Source of the DNA: Ectopseudomonas composti
GTDB lineage: Bacteria > Pseudomonadota > Gammaproteobacteria > Pseudomonadales > Pseudomonadaceae
Direction: 5' to 3'
Length of the DNA stretch: 64,000 nucleotides
NCBI RefSeq assembly: GCF_900115475.1
Contig: NZ_FOWP01000001.1
Span: forward strand, 744,001 to 808,000
Shown: positions 46,172 to 56,936 of the stretch, piece after piece
How the letters are laid out: each line of letters opens with the position of its first letter
How positions within the stretch are numbered: position 1 is the stretch's first letter
Program-made: the position numbers and the translations under genes
Notes under the pieces: model-generated
What the model was told of the DNA's origin: nothing
Databases searched by the model: none
Seen by the model: the letters and a program-made list of their open reading frames with translations, nothing else

Positions 46172-46249
46172 CCGGCGGCCAGGAACCTCGCACAGGCATC
46201 GCCGGTCAATGGCATAACGTCGATCCGGCGACTCCTGTACGAGGTTCTC

Positions 46250-46693
46250 ATGAAGTCACTGCAACTCTTCTTTCTTTCCCTGGGCCTGACTAGCGGCGGT
46301 TTTGCCTTTGCCGGCAATACCGAAGCTGGCCTGGGTGGTGCCCTAGGCGGAGCCGTGGGTGCGATGGTGGGTCAGCAGGTCGGTGGCAACACGGGCGCCG
46401 CGGTCGGTGCCGGTCTCGGTGGCGCCGCCGGCAGCATGGTCGGCGCTGATCGCCGCAGCCGTACCGAAGCGGCCATTGGCGGCGCGCTGGGCGCAGCGGG
46501 CGGTAACGTCGTCGGTCAGCAGGTCGGTGGCAACACCGGCGGCGTGGTCGGTGCAGCAGTCGGCGGCGGTGCTGGCGGCGCGCTGGGCAACTACATGGGC
46601 AATGCCAGCTACGACGATGATCGTCGCGGCAAACATCACCGCCACCATGGCAAGAAACACAAGAAGCACCACAAACACTGGCGCCGTCACTGA
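46250..46693 (+). CDS. exported glycine-zipper protein
   Basis: A 147-residue protein with a signal peptide (about residues 1-21, ending FAFA). The middle (about 27-115) is Gly/Ala-rich with two near-identical copies of VGQQVGGNTG followed by a GxxxG run, a glycine-zipper that usually inserts in membranes. The last 27 residues are strongly basic and His-rich (RRGKHHRHHGKKHKKHHKHW), a possible metal or nucleic-acid/LPS-binding tail. No function assigned. Its last seven bases overlap the end of the convergent DUF4824 gene. Confidence 0.8.
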   Translation: MKSLQLFFLSLGLTSGGFAFAGNTEAGLGGALGGAVGAMVGQQVGGNTGAAVGAGLGGAAGSMVGADRRSRTEAAIGGALGAAGGNVVGQQVGGNTGGVVGAAVGGGAGGALGNYMGNASYDDDRRGKHHRHHGKKHKKHHKHWRRH

Positions 46694-47454
46694 CGGATGC
46701 TGAGTACCCAGGGTTCATGGCGACGACCGAAGGCCACTTCGACCTGCGCCTTGAACCCTGTCTGTTCGTAGCTGCGCTCCCAGCCACGCGCCAAGTCGCG
46801 ATAGGCGTAGGGCACACTCAGGCGGTCGTTCTCCAGGCGAACGGTCGCGCCATAACCGGCCTCCGTAACCTGGCGATAGGGCTCGATACGCCCGGCCAGT
46901 AACACCTGGCGCTGCCGATCCGGCCAGCGCTTGCGCAGTACCTGCGCATCCACGCCCGCATCCACCAGCATCAGACGGCTGGCCTGCTGTTCGACGAATT
47001 GCAGGCGACGCTGGCGATCATCGCGCGCCTGCTGCAACACCTCACTCTCGGACTTGGCCTGCAACTCGGCCTCGGCGACGGCCAATGCTTGACGGGCCTG
47101 CTCGACCTGGCTGCGGTACAGCGGCCCATCCAGCTCCAGCACCCACCAGACCTCGCGTGCCGGCTGCCGCCGCAAGGCCTGCTCGTCGGTCGCCGAGTAA
47201 CCCAGCTCGTGCAATTTGGCCTCGTCCAGCCAGGGTAGTTGCCAGCCCTCTCCGGGGCGCTGCCAGCTCAGTTGCAGGCGCAGTACGCCATCGTCTTCAT
47301 CACGTAACCAGCCACCATAGACGCGCTGCAATTCACGCTCGCTGAGCTGCAGTTGCGCCTCGCGCTCGCCGCTGCGGTTGTACCAGACGCCACCCAGTGC
47401 GACGGCATTGCTCAGCAGCACCACGCCAAGACCAAGCCACGCTGCCCGCTTCAT
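46687..47454 (-). CDS. DUF4824-like / GDYxxLxY-type membrane-anchored protein
   Basis: A 255-residue protein with one N-terminal membrane segment (AAWLGLGVVLLSNAVALGGVW, about residues 4-24) and a periplasmic remainder with an Ala/Gln/Arg-rich helical stretch near 115-160. The YYNRSGEREAQLQLSERELQ region and C-terminal YEQTGFKAQVEVAFG resemble DUF4824 as far as I recall. It overlaps the upstream DUF2157 gene by four bases, so the two form an operon with presumably linked roles in the envelope. Function unknown. Confidence 0.65.
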   Translation of the reverse strand: MKRAAWLGLGVVLLSNAVALGGVWYNRSGEREAQLQLSERELQRVYGGWLRDEDDGVLRLQLSWQRPGEGWQLPWLDEAKLHELGYSATDEQALRRQPAREVWWVLELDGPLYRSQVEQARQALAVAEAELQAKSESEVLQQARDDRQRRLQFVEQQASRLMLVDAGVDAQVLRKRWPDRQRQVLLAGRIEPYRQVTEAGYGATVRLENDRLSVPYAYRDLARGWERSYEQTGFKAQVEVAFGRRHEPWVLSIRQ

Positions 47455-48515
47455 TGCGCACCTCCCGGCGCGCTGCGCCGCCAGCGTTGCAACACCACCA
47501 GTAACAGCACGGCGATCAAGCCAAGCAGGAGGAAGAACAGGTAGCGCGGCAGCAGTTGCCACCACCAGTCGAACAATTTGGCGAAGAGCATGACCAGGGC
47601 GAAGAGCAAACCGGTATTGACCACTTCACCCCAACCACGGCGAATGCCCAGCCAGATCGCTGCCCCCGCCAGGACGAAGCCGAGTGTCTGGTAGAACGCC
47701 TCGATCCACCCAGTCGACCAGTCGAGATAGCTGCCGCCCCCCCAGTAGGACAGCACCAGCACCGGGCCGAGCAGGTAGAGCAACCCGACCACTCGGTAGC
47801 AGGCGGCAAAGCCCGGATAGCGCCGCTGCTCGAGCCATTGCGGCAGGAGCAGCAGCGCCGCCAGCGGCATGAACAACTCCGGCCGTTCGCCCAGCGACCA
47901 CCAGTGCCAGCCCGCCCAGTCGCCCAGGCGCGCTGCGACGAACAGGCCGAAGCAGAGCAACGCCACCACCAGCAGCAGGCGCTGGCGACACTGGTAGGCC
48001 AGCAACAGGGCCAAGGCTCCCCAAGGCAACAGAGCCTTGTCCGAAGGCGTGATATTGAAGATCTGCCCGAGCATCGACAGGTTCAGCACGAAGCAGACGA
48101 ATGCCAGCACCGCCGCCAGCTTGGCGTAGTAACCCGAGGTGTCGCGGGCCTGGAGCCAGAAGCACAGCAACAAGCTGCCCAGGCTACTGCCGAGAAGGAT
48201 GGCGACTTGCGCAATGGCATCGAACAGCCCCCAGAACTGATAGAACAGGAAGAACAGCCCGGCCGCCAGCGCCAGCGCGCCGAACAGCGAGGCCAGGCGC
48301 ATGCCCAGCGACAACTGGCGAGCGCGGGCATCGGCGTCGATATCCAGCGTCTGGCGAAAGTGCGCCAGCAACTGGCGATGATGCTCGGCGACGGCCTGCT
48401 CCTGCGCTTCGCTCAGGTGCAATATCTGCTCCTGGCGCAGCTCGGCCAGCTCCTCGCGGAAGGCGGCGATGCGAGTGGCGCGCTGCTGCGCCTGCTCGCG
48501 CTCGAGATCGGACAT
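47451..48515 (-). CDS. DUF2157 family multi-pass membrane protein
   Basis: A 354-residue protein. The first 75 residues are helical and charged (cytoplasmic), followed by a hydrophobic region with about 8-10 membrane segments to the end and a short basic tail. The N-terminal amphipathic part plus LASLFGALALAAGLFFLFYQFWG fits DUF2157. The start MSDLERE at 48515 is preferred over the MP two codons before. Function unknown; DUF2157 genes commonly pair with GDYxxLxY-type partners as here. Confidence 0.72.
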   Translation of the reverse strand: MSDLEREQAQQRATRIAAFREELAELRQEQILHLSEAQEQAVAEHHRQLLAHFRQTLDIDADARARQLSLGMRLASLFGALALAAGLFFLFYQFWGLFDAIAQVAILLGSSLGSLLLCFWLQARDTSGYYAKLAAVLAFVCFVLNLSMLGQIFNITPSDKALLPWGALALLLAYQCRQRLLLVVALLCFGLFVAARLGDWAGWHWWSLGERPELFMPLAALLLLPQWLEQRRYPGFAACYRVVGLLYLLGPVLVLSYWGGGSYLDWSTGWIEAFYQTLGFVLAGAAIWLGIRRGWGEVVNTGLLFALVMLFAKLFDWWWQLLPRYLFFLLLGLIAVLLLVVLQRWRRSAPGGAQ

Positions 48516-48593
48516 GGGCACTCCCTGGCGAATGACAGCTCACAGCCTAGCAGGCCGGACTCTGGCGCGGGGCTCCACGTGGGTGCGCAGCTC

Positions 48594-49028
48594 TCAATCC
48601 ACCTGTAATGCCGCCAGCGCCGCACGCAAGGTCTCGGGGATCGCGACGGGACGATTGCTCGCCCGGTCGACGAACACATGGACAAAACGCCCAGCGGCAC
48701 AGGCTTGCTCCTCACCCGCCTTGAAGATGGCCAGCTCGTACTGCACCGAACTGTTGCCCAACTTGCCGACGCGCAGCCCCACTTCGATGGCATCGGGGAA
48801 GGCGATGGAGGCGAAGTAATCGCAGTTGGAGCTGACCACGAAACCCACCACTGCGCCGTCATGGATATCCAGGCCACCTTCGGCGATCAGGTAAGCATTC
48901 ACCGCACTGTCGAAGTAGCTGTAGTAGGTCACGTTGTTCACGTGGCCGTAGATGTCGTTGTCGTGCCAGCGCGTGGTGATCGGCTGGAAGTGGCGGTAGT
49001 CGCCACGCAGGTATTGGGGTTGATTCAT
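48594..49028 (-). CDS. 4-hydroxybenzoyl-CoA-type acyl-CoA thioesterase
   Basis: A 144-residue hotdog protein. The active-site motif [21 protein letters not shown] (His/Asp/Asn core) near residues 21-41 is characteristic of the 4HBT/FadM group. It likely hydrolyses acyl-CoA by-products, fitting the beta-oxidation genes upstream. The start [10 protein letters not shown] at 49028 is chosen since the earlier codons cross a REP. Followed by the DUF2157 gene in the same direction. Confidence 0.88.
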   Translation of the reverse strand: MNQPQYLRGDYRHFQPITTRWHDNDIYGHVNNVTYYSYFDSAVNAYLIAEGGLDIHDGAVVGFVVSSNCDYFASIAFPDAIEVGLRVGKLGNSSVQYELAIFKAGEEQACAAGRFVHVFVDRASNRPVAIPETLRAALAALQVD

Positions 49029-49049
49029 TGATAGTCCTTGGCTGGCCTC

Positions 49050-49112
49050 GGTGCGCACGGCGCACCCTACGGCAGGAATGGCGCTGGACCGGTAGGGTGC
49101 GCCGTGCACACC
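49050..49112. repeat. inverted REP pair, GTAG-GGTGCGC family
   Basis: GGTGCGCACGGCGCACC (49050-49066) with CTAC (49067-49070), then GTAG (49092-49095) with GGTGCGCCGTGCACACC (49096-49112). The two hairpins face opposite ways, 21 bases apart. It lies between the thioesterase and the alcohol dehydrogenase gene. Confidence 0.82.
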
Positions 49113-49127
49113 TACGACAACTTCGCC

Positions 49128-50291
49128 TCAATAGGCAGCTTGGTAAATGACTAGCGCCTGCTGCTCGTTCATTTCGCGTGGGTTGTTCACCAGCAGGCGC
49201 TGTTGCAGCATGGCGTCCGCCGCCAGCGCGGGCAACATTGCCTCGCTCACGCCGGCATCGCGCAGCCGCGTCGGCAAGCCGCTGCGCTGACTGAAGCCGG
49301 CCAGCGCCTCGATCAGTTGCTCGGTCTGGGCAATCGCACTGCCCGCCCGTAAGCGCTCACCCAGCACCAGTGGCGCCAGCTCGGCATACAGCGGCGCGGC
49401 GGCTGGCGCATTGAAGGCCAGCACCTGCGGTAGTACCAGGGCATTGGACAGCCCATGGGGAATATGAAAATGCCCACCCAATGGATAGGCCAGCGCATGC
49501 ACCGCCGCTACCGGCGCATTGGCGAACGCCTGACCGGCCAGGCAGGCGCCGAGCAACATGGCCTGGCGCGCCTGGCGGTTGCTGCCGTTGCGCACTACTT
49601 CATCGAGATTGGCCGCCAGCAAGCGCAACGCCTCGCGTGCCAGCAGGTCGGAAATGGGGTTCTTCTTCAGCGCGCTGGTGTAGGCCTCGATGGCATGCAC
49701 CATGGCATCGATACCGGTGGCGGCGGTGACCGCCACAGGCAGGCCGAGGGTGAGGTCGGCATCGAGCAGGGCCAGATCCGGCAACAGCATTGGCGACACC
49801 ACGCCCATCTTGGTGGTTTCGCCGGTGGTAACGATGGCGATGGGCGTCACCTCGGAGCCAGTGCCGGCCGTGGTCGGCACCTGAATCAGCGGCAGGCGCC
49901 GACCGCGGGCATTGCCCACACCATAGATCTCACTGAGCGACTGGCCGCCGTCGGGATGCGCCAACAACGCCACCAGTTTGGCGACATCCATCGAACTGCC
50001 GCCACCGAAGCCAACCACCAGCTCCGCCTGCAACTCGCGAGCCTGCGCCACAGCGGCCAATACCACGGCTTCCGGCGGGTCGGCCAGCACCTGGTCGAAC
50101 ACCTGCACACTCATACCCGCGCGAGTAAAGCCCGGCAGCAGCGCTTCGAGCATACCGAGACGGGTGATGCCGGGGTCGGTAACGATCAGTACGCGGCGCG
50201 CGCCGCGCTCACGACAGAGTTCGGCCAGGCGCAGGCTGGCACCGGATTCGCAGAGGATCTGCGCGGTGGTGGCGAAGCTGAAGGGATGCAT
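49128..50291 (-). CDS. iron-containing alcohol dehydrogenase
   Basis: NAD(P)-linked group-III alcohol dehydrogenase of 387 residues. The NAD-binding GFGGGSSMDVAKLVALLA (near 96-113), PTTAGTGSEVTPIAIV, and the metal site including DAMVHAIEAYTS and the AVHALAYPLGGHFHIPHG motif with its His ligands are intact. Substrate not evident; homologues oxidise primary alcohols or hydroxy acids. It precedes the thioesterase and follows the acyl-CoA dehydrogenase, all on the minus strand; REPs separate them. Confidence 0.93.
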   Translation of the reverse strand: MHPFSFATTAQILCESGASLRLAELCRERGARRVLIVTDPGITRLGMLEALLPGFTRAGMSVQVFDQVLADPPEAVVLAAVAQARELQAELVVGFGGGSSMDVAKLVALLAHPDGGQSLSEIYGVGNARGRRLPLIQVPTTAGTGSEVTPIAIVTTGETTKMGVVSPMLLPDLALLDADLTLGLPVAVTAATGIDAMVHAIEAYTSALKKNPISDLLAREALRLLAANLDEVVRNGSNRQARQAMLLGACLAGQAFANAPVAAVHALAYPLGGHFHIPHGLSNALVLPQVLAFNAPAAAPLYAELAPLVLGERLRAGSAIAQTEQLIEALAGFSQRSGLPTRLRDAGVSEAMLPALAADAMLQQRLLVNNPREMNEQQALVIYQAAY

Positions 50292-50309
50292 GGGATTGCT
50301 CCTCTTGTT

Positions 50310-50369
50310 GTAGCCCGGATGCAATCCGGGATCGGTCAGGCAAATTTCCCCGGATTGCATCCGGGCTAC
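50310..50369. repeat. inverted REP pair, GTAG-CCCGGAT family
   Basis: GTAG (50310-50313) plus CCCGGATGCAATCCGGG (50314-50330); inverted copy CCCGGATTGCATCCGGG (50349-50365) plus CTAC (50366-50369). Both hairpins are perfect. Confidence 0.9.
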
Positions 50370-50388
50370 GCCGCTGCACGTCTCACGT

Positions 50389-50409
50389 GTAGGGTGCGCC
50401 GCGCGCACC
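50389..50409. repeat. REP palindrome, GTAG-GGTGCGC family
   Basis: GTAG (50389-50392) followed by GGTGCGCCGCGCGCACC (50393-50409). It sits 20 bases from the preceding CCCGGAT-family pair, so two families share one intergenic space upstream of the alcohol dehydrogenase. Confidence 0.8.
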
Positions 50410-50420
50410 AATAACCCGTG

Positions 50421-52207
<1,787 letters not shown>

Positions 52208-52211
<4 letters not shown>

Positions 52212-53449
52212 ACCCGGCCCTCCTGTACGTCGCTGAAGTGCTTGTTCTCGCTGGCCAGGCGCTCGATCAACGGCGCTGGTTGCCAATGGCTGCCGAAGCG
52301 TTCGGCCAGGTGCCGCAGGCGCTGACCAATGGCGCCGACGCCCTCGCCATCGGCCCAACTCATCGGGCCACCGCGCTCGATGGGAAACCCGTAGCCGTTG
52401 AGGTAGACCAGATCGATGTCGTGGCTGTTGGCTGCGATGTTCTCTTCAAGAATCTTCGCCCCTTCGTTGACCAGTGCCAGCAGGCAGCGCTCGAGAATCT
52501 CCTCGTTGCCAATATCACGGCGACTAAAGCCCAGACGCTCGGACTCGGCCTGCACCAGCGCGTCCACCTGCGGGTCGTGCTCGGCCTGGCGACTACCCGG
52601 TGCGTACAGGTAATAACCCTTGCCGCTCTTCTGGCCGAAGCGCCCCTGTTCGCACAAGCGGTTATCCACCTGCACCGCCGGGTCGTCCTGACCCTGGCCG
52701 GCCAGTTCACGGGCGCGCCACTCCAGATCGATGCCGACCACGTCGTACATGCGAAACGGTCCCATGGCGAAGCCAAAGCCCTGCAGCGCCGCATCCACCT
52801 GATGCGGCCAGGCGCCTTCGAGCAGCAACATGCGCGCCTCGCGCACGTAGTTGTGCAGCATGCGGTTGCCGATGAAACCATGGCAGTTGCCGGCCACCAC
52901 CGCCACCTTGCCCATGCGCGCGCCCAGTTCCTGCGTGGCCTGCAGCACGGCTGGTGCGGTTTCGGCGCCCCGCACGATTTCCAGCAGTTTCATGATGTGC
53001 GCCGGGCTGAAGAAGTGCAGGCCCAGCACCGCTTCTGGCCGCGAAGTGACCGCGGCGATGGCGTCGATATCCAGCGCCGAGGTGTTGCTGGCGAGGATGG
53101 CGCCGGGCGTCATCACCGCGTCCAGCTCGCGGAAGATGCGCTGCTTGAGTTCGAGGTTCTCGTACACCGCCTCGATCACCAGGTCAGCGTCGGCCAACGC
53201 CGCATAGCTGTCCACCGCTTCGATACGTGCGCGTCGCGCCGCCGCTTCCAGTGAAGCGATACGGCCCTTGGCGACGTTATGCGCCCAGGTTTCCTCGGCC
53301 ATCGCCAGGCCCTGCTCGACCATCTGCGGGTTGTTGTCCAGCCACAGCACGCGCAAGCCGGCATTGGCCAGGCTGATGACGATGCCGCGGCCCATGGTGC
53401 CGGCACCGATCACGGCGGCACAGCGAAGCGGCGAGACGACTTGAGTCAT
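52208..53449 (-). CDS. 3-hydroxyacyl-CoA dehydrogenase
   Basis: Oxidises 3-hydroxyacyl-CoA to 3-ketoacyl-CoA with NAD. The 413-residue single-function enzyme has the Rossmann motif AAVIGAGTMGRGIVISLANAG (9-29), AILASNTSALDIDAIA, the LGLHFFSPAHIMKLLEIVRG signature with catalytic His, and a C-terminal duplicated helical domain (NGYGFPIERGGPMSWADGEG). It is the first gene of the pair with the acyl-CoA dehydrogenase and divergent from a LysR regulator 98 bases away. No hydratase domain is present. Confidence 0.94.
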
Positions 53450-53547
53450 TGTTGTTCCTCTCGAATACGCAGGGAAAAGCTTGGGTCACGATAAGCAAGC
53501 CGCTACTATTTTTGAAATTTAGTCTTGTGATACGACGTATTCAGCAG

Positions 53548-54444
53548 ATGAATTTCAGCAACTTCGACCTCAACCTGCTGCGCGTGCTCGATGCCCTGTT
53601 GCGTGAGCAGAACGTGTCGCGCGCCGCCGAGCGCCTGTCCCTCAGCCAGCCCGCCGTGAGCAATGCACTGGGCCGCCTGCGTGAACTGCTCGACGACCCG
53701 CTGCTGGTACGCGTGGGCCGGCGCATGCAACCGACACCCCGGGCGCTGGCGCTGGAGGCGCCGATTCGCAGCGCCCTGCGCCAGCTGGAACAAAGCCTGA
53801 GCGCCGGGGAAAGCTTCGATCCCGGCGAGAGTCGCCAGCGCTTTCGCATCGCCGTCACCGACTATGTGGAGCTGGTGTGCATGCCGCGCCTGCTCGACCG
53901 CCTGAGCCAAAAAGCGCCGGGTATCGGCATCGATATTCGCCACCTCAGCCCGAGCCTGCCGATGGAGGCGCTGGACAAGGGCGAGTTGGATCTGGTGCTG
54001 GGCCGCTTCGACGAGATTCCTGCGCGCTTCGCTCGCCGTCACTGGATGAGCGAGACACTCAAGCTGGCGGCGCGCAACGACCACCCGCTACTGCAGGCGC
54101 AACCGGACCTGGCCACCTTCCTGCGCCTGCGCCACCTCTGGGTGCATGGCGGGCAGACCCGCGGCATGGTCGACCAGTGGCTGGGCGAGCAAGGCCTGTC
54201 GCGGCAGATTCTCTACACCACGCCGAACTACCTGCAGGCCGCGCATATCGTCGCCGGTAGCGAACTGACTGCGGTGCTGCCAACCGCTCTAGCTCGGCAT
54301 TTCGCCACGCTGCTGCCGCTGCAGTTATTCGAACTGCCCTTCACTCTCGGCCCCTTCCACCTGGAAGTGGTCAGCCTGGCGCAGCGCCAACGCGATGCCG
54401 CGCTGCAATGGCTGATCGAAGAAATCGTCGCAGTCGCGGAGTAG
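53548..54444 (+). CDS. LysR-family transcriptional regulator (NodD-like group)
   Basis: A 298-residue regulator that starts FSNFDLNLLRVLDALLREQNVSRAAERLSLSQPAVS, a sequence typical of the NodD/NahR-like group, followed by an effector domain from about residue 90. Divergent from the beta-oxidation pair, so it probably controls it. The start MNFSNFDLN at 53548 is preferred; upstream in-frame codons reach into the divergent promoter. Confidence 0.9.
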   Translation: MNFSNFDLNLLRVLDALLREQNVSRAAERLSLSQPAVSNALGRLRELLDDPLLVRVGRRMQPTPRALALEAPIRSALRQLEQSLSAGESFDPGESRQRFRIAVTDYVELVCMPRLLDRLSQKAPGIGIDIRHLSPSLPMEALDKGELDLVLGRFDEIPARFARRHWMSETLKLAARNDHPLLQAQPDLATFLRLRHLWVHGGQTRGMVDQWLGEQGLSRQILYTTPNYLQAAHIVAGSELTAVLPTALARHFATLLPLQLFELPFTLGPFHLEVVSLAQRQRDAALQWLIEEIVAVAE

Positions 54445-54448
54445 TTTT

Positions 54449-54501
54449 GTAGGGCGGGTGCAACCCGCCATTGCCGAAGCGACGGATTGCACCCGCCCTA
54501 C
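54449..54501. repeat. inverted REP pair, GTAG-GGCGGGT family, overlapping a stop codon
   Basis: GTAG (54449-54452) and GGCGGGTGCAACCCGCC (54453-54469), followed by an inverted, partly decayed copy ending GCACCCGCC and CTAC (54498-54501). On the minus strand this last GTAG supplies the TAG stop codon (54500-54498) of the transporter gene. Confidence 0.85.
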
Positions 54502-55781
54502 GCATCGGCCTGTCGGTCGGCGCGGCCGCCCAGATACCAGCCGAGCACGCCCCATAGCGCGGCGCACAGCGCCCCGACCATGGCCACCAGCCAGGCACCG
54601 TGACCGAGCATGTCCAGCCCGGCCTTGGCCCAGCCGCTGAGGGCATCACCGCCGCGATAGACCACGGTATCGATGAAGTTCTTCGCCTTGTATTTGCTCT
54701 CGGCGTCCAGCGGGGCGAAGAGCATTTCCCGCCCCGGCCGGACGAAGGCATATTCACCGATGCGGCGCACGATCATCAGCGCCGCCAGCATGGCGAAGGT
54801 CGGCGCCAGCGCCAGGCCGATAAAGCCCAAGCACACCAGCGCCGGCACGATCGACAGCAGCACGCGCACACCGAGCTTCTGCGCCACCCGACCGGTGATG
54901 AACAACTGCGCGGCCAGGGCGCCGGCCTGCACGACGAAATCGATCACCCCGAACACCTTCACCTGCGCGGCGCGATCCGGAAACAGCTCGGCCACCAGGC
55001 GCGCCTGCTCGAAGTAGAGAAAGGTGCTGACCGAGGTCAGCAACAGGATGAACGCACCGATGCCGAGCAAGTAGCGCGAGCCGAGCATGCGCGTCAGACC
55101 GCTGAAAGGGTTGCCCGGTACCGGACGTCGTGGGCTCTCGCCGCTCACTGCCCCCGGTCTCCCGGCGCCCTGCTGTTCACGCCAAACCATCAGGTAACGC
55201 TTGAACCCCATCGCCGCCCCCAGCAGCACGGCCGCCATCAGCATCAAGCCAGACTCGCCGACGCTCCCGATCAGCAGCGTGCTCAGTAGCGGCCCACAAA
55301 GCCCACCGACGCTGGCGCCCGCCGCGATGAAGGCGAACAGCCGGCGCGCCTGGGCGCCATCGAACACGTCGGCCATCAGGCTCCAGGCCACCGAAACGAC
55401 GAACAGGTTGTAGACCGAGATCCATACGTAGAACACCCGCGCCAGCCACACGCTGTCATGGTCGACGCGAAACAGCAGGACGAAGGCGAGCAGGTTGAGG
55501 CAGAAGAAACCGTACACCCAGTCGATGAAATGAATGCGCGGCACTTTCGAGTTGAGCCAGGCAAACAGCGGCACGGCCAGCAGCATGACGACGAAGGTGG
55601 CAGTGAACAGCCACTGCAGGTTGTTCACTCCGCCAGTGATGCCCATTGCCTCGCGGATCGGCCGCAACATGAAGTAGCCGGCGAACAGGCAGAAGAACAG
55701 GGCGAAGCCGGCCAGTACCGCAGCCAGTTCTTCGCCCTCGGCATTGATCGCCCGTGCCAGGCGCCGAGTGAGCGCCTGCAT
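54498..55781 (-). CDS. MFS transporter, NTP/NDP-translocase-like
   Basis: A 427-residue membrane protein with about 12 hydrophobic helices. The start LAGFALFFCLFAGYFMLRPIREAMG and the VRRIGEYAFVRPGREMLFAPL segment resemble the ATP/ADP translocase-like MFS proteins found in free-living bacteria; substrate unknown. It begins one base after the stop of the aldo/keto reductase gene, so the two are co-transcribed. Its final codons RADRQADA-stop run into a REP. Confidence 0.82.
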   Translation of the reverse strand: MQALTRRLARAINAEGEELAAVLAGFALFFCLFAGYFMLRPIREAMGITGGVNNLQWLFTATFVVMLLAVPLFAWLNSKVPRIHFIDWVYGFFCLNLLAFVLLFRVDHDSVWLARVFYVWISVYNLFVVSVAWSLMADVFDGAQARRLFAFIAAGASVGGLCGPLLSTLLIGSVGESGLMLMAAVLLGAAMGFKRYLMVWREQQGAGRPGAVSGESPRRPVPGNPFSGLTRMLGSRYLLGIGAFILLLTSVSTFLYFEQARLVAELFPDRAAQVKVFGVIDFVVQAGALAAQLFITGRVAQKLGVRVLLSIVPALVCLGFIGLALAPTFAMLAALMIVRRIGEYAFVRPGREMLFAPLDAESKYKAKNFIDTVVYRGGDALSGWAKAGLDMLGHGAWLVAMVGALCAALWGVLGWYLGGRADRQADA

Positions 55782-55782
55782 C

Positions 55783-56703
55783 TCAGGCAAACAGTTCGAT
55801 GATGCGCTGGCGCTGCGCCGCGTCGGGCAGACGGCCCTGGCCGGCAAGGATATTGTCGGCCATGTAGCGCGGCGTAGAGGTCGCCGGAATCACTGCGGTC
55901 ACCGCCGGGTTGGCGAGGATGAACTTGAGCATCAACTGCGCCCAGGACGTGGCGTCCAGTTCCACCGCTGCCCAGTCCGGCAGGCTTTTGCCCTTGACCC
56001 GGTCGAACAGTGCCGAGCGCTGGAACGGCCGGTTGATCAGCACCGCAATGCCCTTGTCGGCGCAGTAGGGCAACAGCTCGCGCTCGGCGTTGCGCTCACC
56101 GATGGAGTAGTTGAACTGAACGAAATCCACCGGTTCCTTGCGCAGCACCTCAAGCAGGCGCTCATGGGCGGAATCCAGATAGTGGGTGACGCCGATGTAA
56201 CGTACCCGTCCCTGCTCTTTCAGCTCGCGCAACAGACCAAGCTGGGTACTGGTGTCCTGCAGGTTGTGCACCTGCATCAGGTCGATAGTGTCGGTGCGCA
56301 GAGCGGCGAAGCTGGCCTCGACCTGACGCTCGCCAGCAGAACGCCCGGTGGACGACACCTTGCTGGCCAAGAACAGTTTCTTGCGCATGCCGTCTTCGGC
56401 AGCCAAGGCGCCGCACACGGCCTCAGCCCGCCCGTAGCTGGGCGCGGTATCCACCAGGCTGGCGCTGCCGTTGACCAGTGCCTGCAGCACTTCACGCAAG
56501 GGTTGCAGCGCCGCCTCGGTCATCGCCACGTCATGCGTGCGCGACGTTCCCAGGCCGATCACCGGCAACTGCTCGCCGCTGCTGGGAATCGCCCGCGTCA
56601 GCAAGGTTTCGGAGGCGAAAACAGAGGACGGTAGCCAGGGCATCAGCGCGGCTAACGCCGCCAGGCTGGCGCTGCCTTGCAGGACTCGACGACGACTGGG
56701 CAT
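55783..56703 (-). CDS. aldo/keto reductase with Tat signal
   Basis: A 306-residue TIM-barrel oxidoreductase. The N-terminus PSRRRVLQGSASLAALAALMPWL has twin arginines and a hydrophobic stretch, predicting export by the Tat pathway. The catalytic tetrad is visible: Asp and Tyr in LVDTAPSYGRAE, Lys in LFLASKVSS, and His in LMQVHN. Export of an NADPH-type reductase is unusual, because free NADPH is absent from the periplasm unless it is carried in folded protein. First gene of a pair with the MFS transporter. Confidence 0.88.
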   Translation of the reverse strand: MPSRRRVLQGSASLAALAALMPWLPSSVFASETLLTRAIPSSGEQLPVIGLGTSRTHDVAMTEAALQPLREVLQALVNGSASLVDTAPSYGRAEAVCGALAAEDGMRKKLFLASKVSSTGRSAGERQVEASFAALRTDTIDLMQVHNLQDTSTQLGLLRELKEQGRVRYIGVTHYLDSAHERLLEVLRKEPVDFVQFNYSIGERNAERELLPYCADKGIAVLINRPFQRSALFDRVKGKSLPDWAAVELDATSWAQLMLKFILANPAVTAVIPATSTPRYMADNILAGQGRLPDAAQRQRIIELFA

Positions 56704-56884
56704 GGCGTGGTTCCTCGAACAGTGACCGATTGGTTATAGGCACTGACCACGCTCGAACCAAGGCGTTACATCCACTACAGGTTCGGTAGCGACCGAGAAC
56801 GACGGAGAGGAATACGCTGGAACCCGGCTATGACGGGAGCGAGAGAGAAACTGCAGCAGTTTACGGACGCAATATCCGGTAACC

Positions 56885-56923
56885 AAAAATGCCGCTGCGC
56901 CAGGCGGGATAACGGCGCAGCGG
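56885..56923 (-). terminator. rho-independent terminator of the 55-residue gene
   Basis: On the minus strand CCGCTGCGCC (56923-56914) and GGCGCAGCGG (56901-56892) make a ten-pair stem, followed by CATTTTTGG. It lies 14 bases after the stop codon of the small gene. Confidence 0.85.
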
Positions 56924-56936
56924 TCGGGAAAGCGTT

